A DNA stretch of 64,000 nt, taken from the NCBI GenBank assembly GCA_946902985.2, contig OX336389.2:1080397788-1080461787 (forward strand), read 5' to 3'. Below are positions 1 through 12,400 of the stretch, in pieces (the stretch's first letter is position 1; every line of letters begins with the position of its first letter). The DNA is from Meconema thalassinum (taxonomy: Eukaryota > Arthropoda > Insecta > Orthoptera > Tettigoniidae). The notes under the pieces are model-generated. The model was not told the DNA's origin, searched no databases, and saw nothing but the letters and a program-made list of their open reading frames with translations. The position numbers and the translations under genes are program-made.

Positions 1-354
1 ACGCAAATTATGTTTCCGCTATCTAGCGGTGACTATGGAAACTACCTGAACATATCCTAATCTAATCCTAGCTAACTTCACCTGACGTGACCATACCGGT
101 TTGTAAGCAACAACACACTAAGATTCCATGAATTCCAGAGTACTTTTAGATTAATTATCGACTCTCAACTCTTATAACTATGTCTATCCCACTCTGTCAA
201 AAACACGTTTTTTTTTAAATTTTTGCTTGATGTCAATACTAAAGTGATAATGGGTTTTCCGATCCTATCACTATAAATTCATTACCCCCACTTTTATCTC
301 GGTCTCGACAACAACCATGCCTATTTTTATTATGTCAGATGATGTAATGTTCGA

Positions 355-482
355 GTGCAAAGTGGGTGTAAAAGTGAGTGCAAAGTGAGTGCAAAAGTGA
401 GTGCAAAGTAAGTGTAAAAGTAGTTGTAAAAGTGAGTGCAAAGTGAGTGCAAAAGTGAGTGCAAAAGTGGGGTGTAAAAGTG
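355..482. repeat. 11-12 bp minisatellite (GTGAGTGCAAA-type)
   Basis: About eleven tandem copies of a GTGAGTGCAAA(A) unit are visible, with variants such as gtgggtgtaaa and gtagttgtaaa. The reverse strand stays open only because the unit has no stop codon in that frame, so the apparent small protein there is an artefact of the repeat. Confidence 0.85.
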
Positions 483-561
483 GTACCCTATTTGTAATGG
501 CTTATTTGACAAGTTATTTTGTGGTACCCTATTCGTAATGGCTTATTTCACAAGTTGTTTT
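480..561. repeat. Two 41 bp tandem units
   Basis: A unit starting gtggtaccctatt at 480 repeats at 521. Each copy runs through 'gtaatggcttattt' and 'acaagtt', with only a few mismatches. It directly follows the minisatellite. Confidence 0.75.
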
Positions 562-740
562 TGTCAATGTATTTAGAGGATATTTCTCTTGTTCATGGAA
601 AGTATCTCAGCCCTTTTTATGATAGCATAATGCTTACCGTCATGTTTGTAAGCAACAACAACACACTAAAATTCCAAGAATCCAAACTACTCTAAGGTTA
701 ATGATGGTCTCTCAACTCCATTCCACGCCTAGTCAAAAAC

Positions 741-860
741 ATTATACATTTCAAATTTTTCAAAAAAGGTAAATTGAGAAAGTAGGCTATATATTTAAAC
801 TAAAAAATCATATGCTAACTCCAACACCTACGTCTATCCCATTCTCAGTCAAAAATATAT
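741..860. repeat. Degenerate interspersed/tandem repeat unit
   Basis: This AT-rich stretch (…tttcaaaaaaggtaaat…aagtaggctata…) resembles segments at 2981-3120 and 3250-3410, which share 'ttttgaaaactaatcat' and 'aaaaagtca' blocks. The two 2.1 kb TIR elements therefore appear to sit inside an older array of diverged units. Confidence 0.45.
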
Positions 861-1479
861 ATATACAGGGTGTATTTGATATGATGGAAGTCCGTTACAC
901 TGGTGATAGAAGAGACTATTCTAAGCTTCCTAGGTAAAAAATTTGTCACCTATCTTGAAATTGATAATTTATCATTAAAAAGTCAATGTTTTTAGTTATT
1001 TCAGAAACTAATCAGGCAGAAAGTGGAGCGGCAGGCTGGGGTAAACGAGGCGGAGCCAGGAGAGACGACGCGCGAAGGGGAAGTTGTTACGTAATCGGAG
1101 CATTGACCTTACCGGTTGACTTGAGGGGTGGTAGGCTATCAGCTGTTATGAGGATGAGCTCTACCGTCTCGTAAGAAAATGTGCATTGCCGTTGTTCTTG
1201 TTGTTGTTGTTGTTGACAACGCACGCAATGGCTTGGGACGTTAGGACCGGTAGTATTGTGTAGCCTACTTTGTAAGTGTGGAATTCATTGATTGATGTTC
1301 ATGTATAAAATAATTTCGATACTCAGCCCTGATGTATCATTGGCGTCCGTGTCGGACCTTCTGTTGACTAGTTCCTGAAAATACTAAAAACATTCACTTA
1401 ATGAAATGCAGTGTGACGAAATTCCGACATCCCGTAGTCTGTTCAGAACTAGGCATTTAGGACGGAAGTAAAATACTTG

Positions 1480-2060
1480 ATGTTTTGTTTGAGAGGCTTG
1501 GCGATTTTGGTCATTTAGCCCCATGTAGCTGGGTGTGGGTAGAATTTGTGTGATAACCTGTGTTTTGTGGTTTCTGTAGTAACTTAATGTGGGTATTTGT
1601 AATTCAGGTGAGGATTCGGAAGAAGGCGCCGGCCCTGTGGTGTTGGGGCAGTGCAACTGCCTCTCACCTGGAGGCCCTGGGTTCGATTCCTGGCTCCATC
1701 AGGGATATTAGAAACTGACGTGAGGGCTGGAACGCAATGTATTAAGCCTCGTGAGGGCAATTGAGTATCTGTCTGACAGTGAGGTAGTGCCCGAGTCAGG
1801 AAAATCAAGATTATTGGCCGAGGGGACCCGATGCACTGACCACGCGTCACCCTAATATCTGCAGGCCAAATGGCTGGACAGCGGTCGCATGGTAGGCCAA
1901 GGCCCTTCATGGGCTGCACTGCCAGCGGTTATGATTATTGAGAAGAAGGCGGCCGTGGCCTTAAGTAAGGAACAATCCCGGCATTTGCCTGGGGTAGAAG
2001 TGGGAACCCATGGAAAACTACTTCCAAGATTTAATACTAGTACGGTACCACATGTTCATA
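1480..2060 (-). repeat. Interspersed SINE-like repeat (family R), interrupted
   Basis: On the minus strand this carries the family R blocks seen throughout the window: a segment ending in the tggccacggccg-type box, and a block reading 'acacccagctacatggggct'. A SINE at 1629-1941 splits it. The uninterrupted version is at about 60880-61330. Confidence 0.6.
1629..1941 (+). mobile_element. tRNA-derived SINE nested in TIR element 1
   Basis: A 10 bp target-site duplication, gaagaaggcg, flanks the element (1619-1628 and 1942-1951). Near the 5' end is a pol III B box, ggttcgattcc (1680-1690), within a tRNA-like head that begins ggccctgtggtgttgggg. The tail is short and ATT-rich. The body holds 'cgaggggacccgatgcactg'. 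The same insertion is present in TIR copy 2, so the SINE entered before that element duplicated or jumped. Confidence 0.75.
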
Positions 2061-2980
2061 TTGTGAATTGTCCCATCCCATCTCCAGCCCTCGGGTGGCC
2101 ATTAACTGGAGAGGGGGGGGGGGGGGGAGGGTTGATTTATTGGTCCATCAACAATGTAAATACATATGAAAATACACGAAAATGAAAATAAAATACAAAT
2201 ACATTGTTATAATACAGTGTTATAGTAATAATAATAATAGTCTAATAATAATAATAATAGTCTAATAATAATAATAAGAGTCAGCATGTGTAGTTCTGGT
2301 GGTAGAGTGCTAACCTTCCCGAGGGTGCGATCTACGTTCAGTCATGTAGTAAATGAATGGGATCTAATACGATCATCTCCATGGATTTCATGGCACATAC
2401 AAGAAATCCTACGTACATTAAAGTCTGGCAACTCGACATACCAAAAAGAAACATAAAAGAAGTTAGTGTGTCTAAAAGCCTGTTATTAGTATTATTAATA
2501 TGTTTATTACAGTTGTTGCACTACCTTCACACAAAGATAGACCAACAGTTCCTTAAATGAATTTACCAAATCTTTAGGATTTCTATTTTCTATGCATAGT
2601 TCATGAAGCTGGCAAAATCCTAGCCAGATCCACCATCACTAGTCATGTAGCCACTCCCCATGAAGGTGTGAATCAGCTGTTCATAGGCTCGGTATGTGTA
2701 TTTCAATGTCATTGGCAGACAAGGCGAGGAGGTCACTCAACTGCAGACTCTGGTCAACATTCCTCAGCGTAGGAGGGGAGGGTGACGGGGAGAAGTCAGC
2801 TCTGCTGCTGAGGGGAACGAAGTGAAAGACCGTTTCCAAGACATTGACCGACGATTTTTGTGATTTAATTCCACCTACACTAATTAAGAACCGACTTAAT
2901 TTCATGAAGATATTTGCTTAGAATACCATCTTCTATCACCAGTGTAAAGGACTTCCATCATATCAAATACACCCTGTATA

Positions 2981-3410
2981 TTCTTTAAATTTTTCCAAAA
3001 AATATTTGGATAGTAGGCTATAATTTGAAAACTAATCATCCTAAAAAGTCATATATAGACTCAAACCAATGGCTTTTATGTCCTTAATCGTTAGAACAAA
3101 ACATGGAATTTGACATTTTTCCAAATATTGATCATTTTAAAAAATGGGCTATATTTTGTAAACTATGAATTACACAAAAAATGTGTTTGACATAAAAATG
3201 ACAGGTATTTACCCCCTCTACCCACAAACCAAGTCCCAGGTCTCTGGGACAAAATCCAAAAAGGTTCAATTTTGAAAGTAGACGATATTTTGAAAACTAA
3301 TCATTCTAAAAAGTCAAAGACTCAAACAAATGTCCTTTAAGTCCCTTAACGTTAGAACAAAACTTAACATTTTTTTCATTTTTTCAAAAAAAAGTCCAAT
3401 TTTCAAAATT
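2981..3410. repeat. Diverged repeat units between the two TIR elements
   Basis: Two units of similar sequence (2981-3120 and 3250-3410) share 'ttttgaaaactaatcat', 'ctaaaaagtca' and 'cgttagaacaaaac'. They are related to 741-860. The whole interval between the twin TIR elements consists of this material. Confidence 0.5.
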
Positions 3411-4164
3411 GCCTATACAGGATGTATTTGATATGATGGAAGTCCGTTACACTGGTGATAGAAGAGACTATTCTAAGCTTCCTAGGTAAAAAATTTGTCA
3501 CCTATCTTGAAATTGATAATTAATCATTAAAAAGTCAATGTTTTTAGTTATTTCAGAAACTAATCAGGCAGAAAGTGGTGCGGCAGGCTGGGGAAACGAG
3601 GCGGAGCCCGATGTGACGACGCGCGAAGGGGAAGTTGTTACGTAATCGGAGCATTGACCTTACCGGTTGACTTGAGGGGTGGTAGGCTATCAGCTGTTTG
3701 AGCTCTACCGTCTCGTAAGAAAATGTGCATTGCCGTTGTTCTTGTTGTTGTTGTTGACAACGCACGCAATGGCTTGGGACGTCAGGACCGGTAGTATTGT
3801 GTAGCCTACTTTGTAAGTGTGGAATTCATTGATTGATGTTCATGTATAAAATAATTTCGATACTCAGCCCTGATGTATCATTGGCGTCCGTGTCGGACCT
3901 TCTGTTGACTAGTTTCTGAAAATACTAAAAACATTCTCTTAATGAAATGCAGTGTGACAAAATTCCGACATCCCGCAGTCTGTTCAGAACTAGGCATTTA
4001 GGACGGAAGTAAAAAACTTGATGTTTTGTTTGAGAGGCTTGGCGATTTTGGTCATTTAGCCCCATGTAGCTGGGTGTGGGTAGAATTTGTGTGATAACCT
4101 GTGTTTTGTGGTTTCTGTAGTAATGTGGGTATTTGTAATTCAGGTGAGGATTCGGAAGAAGGCG

Positions 4165-4477
4165 CCGGCCCTGTGGTGTTGGGGCAGTGCAACTGCCTCT
4201 CACCTGGAGGCCCTGGGTTCGATTCCTGGCTCCATCAGGGATATTAGAAACTGACGTGAGGGCTGTAACGCAGTGCACTAAGCCTCGTGAGGGCAATTAA
4301 GTAGCTGTCTGACAGTGAGGCAGTGCCCGAGTCAGGAAAATCAAGATTAATGGCCGAGGGGACCCGATGCACTGACCACGCGTCACCCTAATATCTGCAG
4401 GCCAAATGGCTGGACAGCGGTCGCTTGGTAGGCCTAGGCCCTTCATGGGCTGCACTGCCAGCGGTTATGATTATTGA
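4165..4477 (+). mobile_element. tRNA-derived SINE nested in TIR element 2
   Basis: This is the orthologue of the SINE at 1629-1941. It has the same gaagaaggcg duplication at both ends (4155-4164, 4478-4487), the same B box and the same ATT tail. It differs by a few substitutions. Confidence 0.75.
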
Positions 4478-4747
4478 GAAGAAGGCGGCCGTGGCCTTAA
4501 GTTAGGAACAATCCCGACATTTGCCTGGGGTAGAAGTGGGAACCCATGGAAACCTACTTCCAAGATTTAATACTAGTATGGTACCACATGTTCATATTGT
4601 GAATTGTCCCATCCCATCTCCAGCCCTCGGGTGGCCATTAACTGGAGAGGGGGGGGGATTGATTTATTGGTCCATCAACAATGTAAATACATATGAAAAT
4701 ACACGAAAATGAAAATAAAATACAAATACATTGTTATAATACAGTGT

Positions 4748-4749
<2 letters not shown>

Positions 4750-4820
<71 letters not shown>
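4750..4820. repeat. (AAT)n microsatellite
   Basis: About 24 perfect AAT units. The corresponding place in TIR copy 1 (2220-2240) has only four or five units, so this tract expanded after the copies separated. It produces a run of asparagine codons that should not be read as a protein. Confidence 0.95.
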
Positions 4821-5664
4821 GTCTAATAATAATAATAATAATAAGAGTCAGCATGTGTAGTTCTGGTGGTAGAGTGCTAACCTTCCCGAGGGTGCGATCT
4901 ACGTTCAGTCATGTAGTAAATGAATGGGATCTAATAAGATCATCTCCATGGATTTCATGGCACATACAAGAAATCCTACGTACATTAAAGTCTGGCAACT
5001 CGACATACCAAAAAGAAACATAAAAGAAGTTAGTGTGTCTAAAAGCCTACTATTACTATTATTATTAATAAGTTTATTACAGTTGTTGCACTATCTTCAC
5101 ACAAAGATAGACCAACAGTTCCTTAAATTAATTTACTAAATCTTTAGGATTTCTATTTTCTATGCATAGTTCATGAAGCTGGAAAAATCCTAGACAGATC
5201 CACCATCACTAGTCATGTAGCCACTCCCCATGAAGGTGTGAATCAGCTGTTCATAGGCTCGGTTTGTGTATTTCAATGTCATTGGCAGACAAGGCGAGGA
5301 GGTCACTCAACTGCAGACTCTGGTCAACATTCCTCAGCGTAGGAGGGGAGGGAGTCGGGGAGAAGTCAGCTCTGCTGCTGAGGGGAACGAAGTGAAAGCC
5401 CGTTTCCAAGATATTGACCGACGATTTTTGTGATTTAATTCCACCTACACTAATTAAGATCCGACTTAATTTCATGAAGATATTTGCTTAGAATACCATC
5501 TTCTATCACCAGTGTAAAGGACTTCCATCATATCAAATACACCCTGTATTTTGGAAACTAAGAATTAGTTCCAAAATGGCGGTCGTAGCTTAACTCAACC
5601 TAACCTAACCGTACGAGGTGTGATCAAAAAGTTCCAAAATGGCTGCCATAGCTTAACTTAACCT

Positions 5665-5865
5665 TTGATTGATCCCTGTTGATTGACCCCTTTTGATTGA
5701 TCTCTGTTGATGTATCCCTTTGGACTGGTCCCTGTTGACTAGCCCCTTTGGACGGGTCTTTTTTAAAGGGGGAGTCATTTTTTTACGGGTCCCGGAGGAC
5801 GGGTCCTTGTTGACGGGTCCCTGTGGGCGGTTCCTTTGGACTGATCCTTATGGACTGGCCCGTGC
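5665..5865. repeat. Degenerate 18-22 bp minisatellite (GGACGGGTCCCTGTTGA-type)
   Basis: The phrase gattgatccctgttgattg drifts into ggactggtccctgttgac and ggacgggtccttgttgac and repeats roughly ten times with variable spacing. It starts just after a short duplication of 'ccaaaatggc(g/t)g(t/c)c(g/a)tagcttaac' at 5572 and 5634. Confidence 0.65.
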
Positions 5866-6114
5866 ATTTTATCCAAATTATATCAAAGGGGCATTAAAAC
5901 TCTCACATGTTGCAATTGGTAACAGAGATTCTCTAAAAAATTACAATTTCACCCCCTAGTAGGGGTAGGTATTACTTTTGGGGTTGAAATATGTTGTCCA
6001 TTGGAAAGGGGGTGTTAGCCCGAGTTCAACGACACCTCATTCGTCAAAATCCGACCACGAGTTCGAGAGTTACCGGGCTGCCGCCATCTTGTGAGGTGGG
6101 AAGGTGGAGGTGGG

Positions 6115-6335
6115 TATAGAACCATCCAAAACACACTACTCCAGGCAAAGCCGGTATGGTACCTAACTTAAGACCACGGCCACCTCCTACCTAATCCTAC
6201 CCCAAATGAAAAATACATTCACTAGTACAGTCATCACACTGACAGAGGTTATCAGACGAAGTCCACACAAATCCAAGTATACGGGGCTACATGACTATGA
6301 TATCGAAAACCTCTTCAATGCATCACCAATCTTCT
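6115..6335 (+). repeat. Family R interspersed repeat copy
   Basis: The copy contains 'ccaggcaaagccgg', 'aagaccacggccacctcc', 'aatcctaccc' and 'tccaagtatacggggctacatgac', the ordered blocks of family R on the plus strand. No flanking duplication is clear. Confidence 0.6.
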
Positions 6336-8475
6336 AAATCATGATCCTGTCTTCGATGTTGCCATCGAAATGTTGTGGATGTTTGTAAATTCTTATTACT
6401 TGTCTGTATGTTCTGGCATGGTAGTGTTAAGTTCCATGAAGTATTCCTATGCCTTGAAATCGAATTAGGCATCTTTTCCGAAGGATGTTCCATGTCAGAA
6501 GTTTTATCTGTCTCTAGAGTTTGCAGAGAAAGGAATGTTCTCTAAATTGTTGCTTTTCTGCCTTGTTACGCAATTGACAGCATAAACAAGGGATTTCATA
6601 TACGCCTGAAGACGAGAGTGTTTCGTTGGGGTCTTTAGGGTTGAGCGACCGTGATAACATAAGTCCATAAGCCAATCAACAAAACACTCTCTGATGACTG
6701 CAGTAATGTGTATGCAACTGGCATTCCTTAGGACAATTATTGAGGCAAGTGCCCCAGGAATACTGTGTACAATGCAGGAAATATATTTCATTGACTGATG
6801 ATGATAACTTGTTCTAAGAGCTGGAACGTTGAGGTCTTCACTTCGACTGTAGGATGTTGTCCCTGTGAAGCCTATTAAATGGGAAGTTTGTTAAACCTGT
6901 AGGCCTACATCTGCTTCTGTTCTCTAAATTGAGCACAAAAAAATGTAATATTGATAGGTTCATTTCCTAAAACAAATCCGTATTTGCAAACAGAACAAAT
7001 ATATGGTATATTGGTTTCCACAGCCAAGGAAGTAAAACTCAGCAATTTTTCTAGGTTTATGCCGTGTCTTGTGCTGTGTTTCACCTAGGAACACCAAGAT
7101 AGGCTCATCAGCGGGCTCTTGGTGTACTCCTCCTGAACCCCTACTGGAGTAGCAAACTGTGCGCTACCTCTCTTCTTATGAAGCGCACCTGCGCTTACTT
7201 ACTGCGAGAGCTAAAACTTCAAGCAGCCGTTCTCCTCCCTATACAGGCTTCCAAAAAGCGCGGCATGAACCTAGAAAAAATACTGAATGTCAGAACAAAT
7301 AGAATTCACGTTGAAATGCATCAAAATGGAAGGTGTGGGTGATTCTCTGTTATTGGCGCACGTGCCACACAGATTTCTGTCTCAGTAAAATATTCAGGGA
7401 CACCTAAACAACACTAACGTTATTGAAATACGGTACAACTATAATGAGGCTTTTTGAAAATGGGTCATTGAATATGATTTTACAGGCTTCCATATAATCC
7501 GTGTCTTTTCAGGGTACTAGCAAATTAAAAAGGGAAATGCAACGTATTCTAAATAGTAGAATAGAACATTTCGTCTGATTCTCTAAATATCAATTTTTTA
7601 TTTATGAAACCTTAGGCCTACAACAAAAAAAAACCAGGTCTGAAGTCATTATAAAAATCAGAGCCTAATCTGATTGTACTGCAACCTTCACGTATCCTTT
7701 AAACTATCTAATAATAGTAGTGCAAGACGGGAAACTGTATTCTTCAACACGTTATTGAACCTGATTGTATTTTTTTTGTATGGAACCAATACTCTGGAAA
7801 ATTTTACGATAGTTCTTCAACAACAAATGCACCATGATATATATTAGAAGTTAAAATACATACATACGTTTTCATTTGACACTGTTTTGCCTTTCAACGT
7901 CCTTTCAAGTCTGCAAGACTCGGTTTGCAAACACGTCACCTCCATGATCCCCATATTAAAATTGGTCCTAGGAGAATATTTCCCTTCGAATACGTTACAT
8001 TTAAAAATTTCAGTACCAGATATTGAGGGTAATACATGTACGATATTTTCAAGAGAAACGAATGAGATGTCTGCTTGTGTGAGTTGGGAAGGATTCCATG
8101 TTTGGATCAAATTTATAAAAGTTATTCTTATTGCTCCTTCCATCAACTCCTCCAGAGTTCCAGAACAAACTGCTACATATCGATATTCTGAGACATTTTC
8201 TTCCTTGCTTCTTTTTAAAGTAATTTGACTGGCGCATTTTTTTCCCACCTTGAAGATTGATTGGAGTGTTTTGAGCAGCTACCTACAGGTTGTTGTTGGT
8301 CTTTGTGAATTTATTCAATTCTCCCTCGGTTTATTCCGGTTCAGACTCAGAAATATTAACTTCGTTTCCATAAAGGCACTAATTTGTAGCACACAAGGTA
8401 TTTCTGTATTATGCACTAGCTATATCCGGCATGAATTGTAATGCCAATCCAAGACATATAGAAAGAAAGGAAGAT
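6336..8475. other. No identifiable gene
   Basis: This stretch is AT-rich and has no recognisable element ends. Its only notable item is a segment at 7844-8248 that is open on both strands (134 codons minus, 113 plus). The minus-strand product has mixed composition and matches no family I know. Chance overlap is the simplest reading. Confidence 0.4.
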
Positions 8476-8640
8476 AATATTAATATTATCGGTTTTACGT
8501 CCCTTTTTACAACGCCCCCCTCGCATTTGCGCACCCTCAAATGCTAATTGGCTGCACCAGGATTCAATCCTGAAATATTGATAACAGCAGGCAAGAACGT
8601 TACCGCTGAGCCACGCAGCCAGCCCAAAAGTATGGAAACT
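8476..8640 (-). mobile_element. SINE fragment, same family as 62186-62432
   Basis: Read on the minus strand, the segment starts with an A box (tggctcagcggt) and has a degenerate B box around 'ggattgaatcctgg'. It continues with 'tttgagggtgcgcaaatgcg' and ends at 'gggacgtaaaacc' followed by an ATT-type tail. The complete relative on the plus strand is at 62186-62432. This copy lacks most of the body between the head and the tail, and I find no clean target duplication. Confidence 0.7.
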
Positions 8641-8965
8641 GAAATGCCTATGGATAAACAATATTCTTTGTGTTTCTGTCTGATGCCCTGGTCCTTATGC
8701 ATAGGCTGTGCTGAGACATCCATGTCAGGACATGTCACCTCGCGATGAATCAGCAAGCCCTTCTCCCACCTTGCATTGCGGTGTCATAAGTATACAGATT
8801 GTGCATTTGGGTTACTGTGGGATTTAAGGCTTCCTGTTAAGTCCCTCACCCTTTTGTGTTACATGCATAATTTGTAGCCAGAAACCTTCCCTGGAGTGTA
8901 CACAACAACTCACCCAAATGTCATCGCAATCGGATGAATGGTATATGAATACATAGGGGACATAC

Positions 8966-9494
8966 TGTGCCCGTTAGACAAGGATTTTGGGGAGCTACCG
9001 GCTTCAAATGACCCTTCCAAGATCCTCTTCCAACCAACACGCACGTATGGGGAACGACACATTCATGGACTGGTTCAGCACAAAAGTCTGCTCTCGGGGG
9101 TGTCGGGAATTGGTGAGGTTCTATTCTTAACCAGCCCAGAGGAATGCATCGGCATAAAAACTAAACAAGAAAGAGGCCAGTCTTAAGTTAAAACCCAATG
9201 AATTCATTTATTCAAGAACAGATCCCTAGCCTGTTATGAGAGGAGTCAAACGGCTAGTCCGTACTAATCTGCCCTAAAATAAATAATAAAAAGTCCTAAC
9301 TGCGAATCTAATTTAAGCCTCTCATAACCCTGAATACAAAAAATATTAAACGATAGCAAATTAACTAGGAGCATGACACGTACAATTAGCCCTAAACAAT
9401 TACATCGAAAATAATTACGGGAGGTTAACGACATCATTGAATTTAAAGCAAAGCAAGACCTTTACTTGTTTACAAATACTAGAATTCATTTACA
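8966..9494 (-). repeat. 530 bp LTR-like repeat, copy a
   Basis: This segment is the direct counterpart of 18923-19455, with about nine bases in ten shared by eye. It begins TGTGCCCG and ends TTTACA on the plus strand, so it has the TG…CA form of an LTR. A diverged third relative starts at 22509. If the Gag remnant at 15869-18492 belongs to the same element, this would be its 3' LTR on the minus strand. The outer flanks (…gacatac and tttacaagc…) do not form a target duplication, which weakens that pairing. Confidence 0.5.
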
Positions 9495-12400
9495 TTAACA
9501 AACAAGGGACACATATCTATGTTACGACTGTGTCATCTCCAACATTTACATTCATCTTTAATTATCTGATCTAATCCTGTCTGAAATTTAAATAAAATTA
9601 ACAAGAAGCGTTTATTACAAATAGAAAAATCAAAACTATGCACAATTTTTGTTCTAACAACAAAAATAATTAAACTGTTTACAACACAAATATTTACAAC
9701 ATGTAAGCACTCCTATAGTTTTTTCAATTGGCACAGCCTGCCTCCACGATTAGCCACTCTTTGTTACAGACTGTCATAAGTGTGTGGACTTGTGGGTAAA
9801 GAAAAGGAAAGAATAGCCTGCAACTACAATGGCAATCAAAGAAATTACCACGACTCACGTTGCCACCAATATGATGGGTGGACTAATGTTATCATTTCAC
9901 CAATTGGCCGTCGTCTAAAATGTCAGAGAAAGTGTCAAAATGTGTATCAAAAATAACGACAATCATCAATTTTAAGTTCGGTCCACCAAAATATACTATG
10001 TTTAGCATTCAGTGGCTATATAATATCAGGGAATTATTTAAACATGGTTTATGATCATAAAAATCCTGTCACTTGATTATTTATTTCTTTTTTATATTTA
10101 TTTATACCTCAGAATGTTCTTGGTATTTTCACGGACCGTTAAATTTGCCCAGTGTATTCAGGTGTGACCAATGAATCCATCTAAAATATGTCATAACTTC
10201 AAATTCATAACTCCATAACTTCACAACTTCTTAGACACCCTGCGTCTTTAACAATAACACGGATTCGTCAATCCAGTAACCATCGGTCAGCACGACATAT
10301 GAGTTCATTGTTGCCGGAAAATATGGGGGTTCTATCCTTCAGAACAACACCTCATAATAACATGTATTACAAGACTACAATTAGTGTGGATCCCTGATTT
10401 ATACACATTATAATAATAATCAAAAACAACCAAGTTATGTCAGCTATCAGGTTTTCCAAGGCAAGTATAATCATGTGTTGAACTCCATAAACAGTGCTCT
10501 CATAATAGCACGCAATAAATGTGATTCAGATGCTAGTATTTTTCATATAATTTATGTGAGACCCCATTTATAATTCATTGTCGAACTAGCGATACTTCGC
10601 TTCCAAGGCTTTCACAGTTCATTTGACAATAGTCCACTTAGAAGTCGTAATAACGAATAAAAATCTGTACATACAAAGCTCATTTGTTTTATAAGAGCGA
10701 ATAACGGAACCTGGCTTGCATATGATATAACTGAGGAATGTCATCGCCTTCTAGAATCAATGTATGCAGTTACATAAGTTTTGCATGGCAGTGTAGCCTA
10801 TCAACTTCCTACAAGTTTCTTAGCATTAACCTTCTCTACCAGCTGGTAACTCGTTTCATTTGTTGCGTGTGGCTCGGAAGCAACTGGTCGCTTGCCTGCT
10901 AGAAATTATACGCTTGTTATAACATTACCGCCTGCTTGGCGTGCATAAAACTTTGCAGAATAAAATAAATCCACACTTCTTAATAATAAAACCCTACCTA
11001 AATTGTGCATTGTGAAACCGTTTGGGATGGTTGGCGATCTCAGATAATAGCTCATATTACCTCCACATGGCTTATGCTTGTAGATTCATTCTTAATTCCC
11101 CACAGCATTTTGATTAGCACATCCTCCTTCCTTCAGTAAAGTGGTCATATTCATCCATAGCCATTATGATTTGGAATAGTGTAGTTCCATGATAAACGAT
11201 GATGATTTGGGGACAGGGTTTTTCACTGATTCTACGTTACACTGTTCAATTATTTCCGCACTGAATTTAAGGTGCGGTTATAAAATTGCCCATGAACTTC
11301 CGCAACTGCTTCTACAATATCACTTGTGTGATATGCTCACCCGACAGCAGGTCGCAATTCGAAGGAATAAGCTATTTGCTAGAGCCCACTCAAATTTTCG
11401 AGGGAACGGAAAAGGCCGCCAGATTCGGTGACTTGGAGGGGAGACGCCAAGCATCGAGGCTCTTGTTCATCTGAAGTTTGAACTGATCAGACATGTTTTG
11501 TCGGGAGAGATTGGAGTCCCGAGTGCATCACCGAGTCCGTGAAAGTTCGACTCGTGGAGACGCGGTATCGCGAGGCTAGGAGTTGGAGATTGCCGCGCCA
11601 GCAAAATGAGTGAAGTTGCGAGGAGTACAAATGCCGCAATAACTTCAAACTGATCGACTTTAGAAACATTATTTCTACTACAGATTGTTGTATATAATCT
11701 AGTGAAGTGTATTACGAACTGTTATTGAATTCGAATGAATATTTTGGAAGATATAAGCTTTTTTGTGAAGCGTTAGAAAAGTGTCTGAATCCAGCGCTAC
11801 AAAGCACTTTTGTTCGAGGCAGACTACAGCGAATGCACAGATACACGTGAGTAACAGTGATTGTTAGCATTGCTAGTGAGGAAATTTATTGTAGCACCAG
11901 TATGATGACGGTGTATTATCAACGGAAGAACATTATTAAATATCATAATATGATTACAATTATGAACTAAATAAGTATGTGCGCCAGGAATACAAGCAGA
12001 TAGAAGCAATATATTCAACGATGGAGCTTCGTTAGAGGAGTTTGTTCATGGCTGTCTACTTAACAAGCAAACATGAGACGTTATGTACAACCTCATTCTA
12101 GTGCATTATCGTCAAACATGAGCTCGATATTGATACCAGCGACTACTAAACGATATTCATACTCCATCCCCATGAATATTCAGTATACGAGTGAGGTCCA
12201 TGACTTCCTTTTCGAATTTATTTCGGAACGAGAAGCTGAACTTTCGACACTTCTCGTTGTTATGATGATACTCTACCATGACGGAGTGAGAAGAGACATG
12301 AAGACTATCAAGAGATCCAGGGTATTCCAGGTCACAAAGAAGATGATGGTTGGCGGTCCGCAGTTCGATCCCGGTCGGAGCTTGATGTTTTCCAGGAGAG

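Larger units (their letters stand above)
100..735. repeat. Diverged local direct duplication
   Basis: The stretch beginning tttgtaagcaacaac at 100 recurs at 644 with substitutions and small indels over roughly 90 bases. Both copies continue with a related 'ctctcaact' segment. It looks like an old local duplication flanking the minisatellite at 355-482. No coding potential is visible. Confidence 0.6.
866..2976. mobile_element. Non-autonomous TIR transposon, copy 1 (TA target site)
   Basis: The ends are long inverted repeats. The left end cagggtgtatttgatatgat… is mirrored at the right by …atatcaaatacaccctg, and about 60 bases match with one substitution and one short mismatched patch. TA flanks both ends (864-865 and 2977-2978), as expected for the IS630-Tc1-mariner superfamily. 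The 2.1 kb interior has no transposase reading frame and carries a tRNA-headed SINE (1629-1941), an older repeat and short ATT runs. It is a passenger element mobilised in trans. The superfamily call rests on the TA duplication alone. Confidence 0.8.
3418..5546. mobile_element. Non-autonomous TIR transposon, copy 2 (TA target site)
   Basis: Copy 2 has the same end sequences as the element at 866-2976 and is again flanked by TA (3416-3417 and 5547-5548). The two are nearly identical by eye. Differences are scattered substitutions, small deletions (for example 'ttgagctctaccg' lacking ten bases), and a much longer (AAT)n tract. Both lie in the same direction 440 bp apart. That could be two insertions, but the shared nested SINE and flanking unit repeats also allow a local duplication. 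Confidence 0.8.

Noticed and set aside
340..482. CRISPR-like array
   Set aside because: Units are contiguous 11-12 bp without spacers, in eukaryotic-type DNA.
1584..1919. 111-codon minus-strand frame over the SINE
   Set aside because: It reads backwards through the SINE head and family R and is repeated at 3925-4296 only because the element is duplicated.
4709..5023. Plus-strand frame with a poly-asparagine run
   Set aside because: It is the (AAT)n microsatellite read as codons inside the TIR element.
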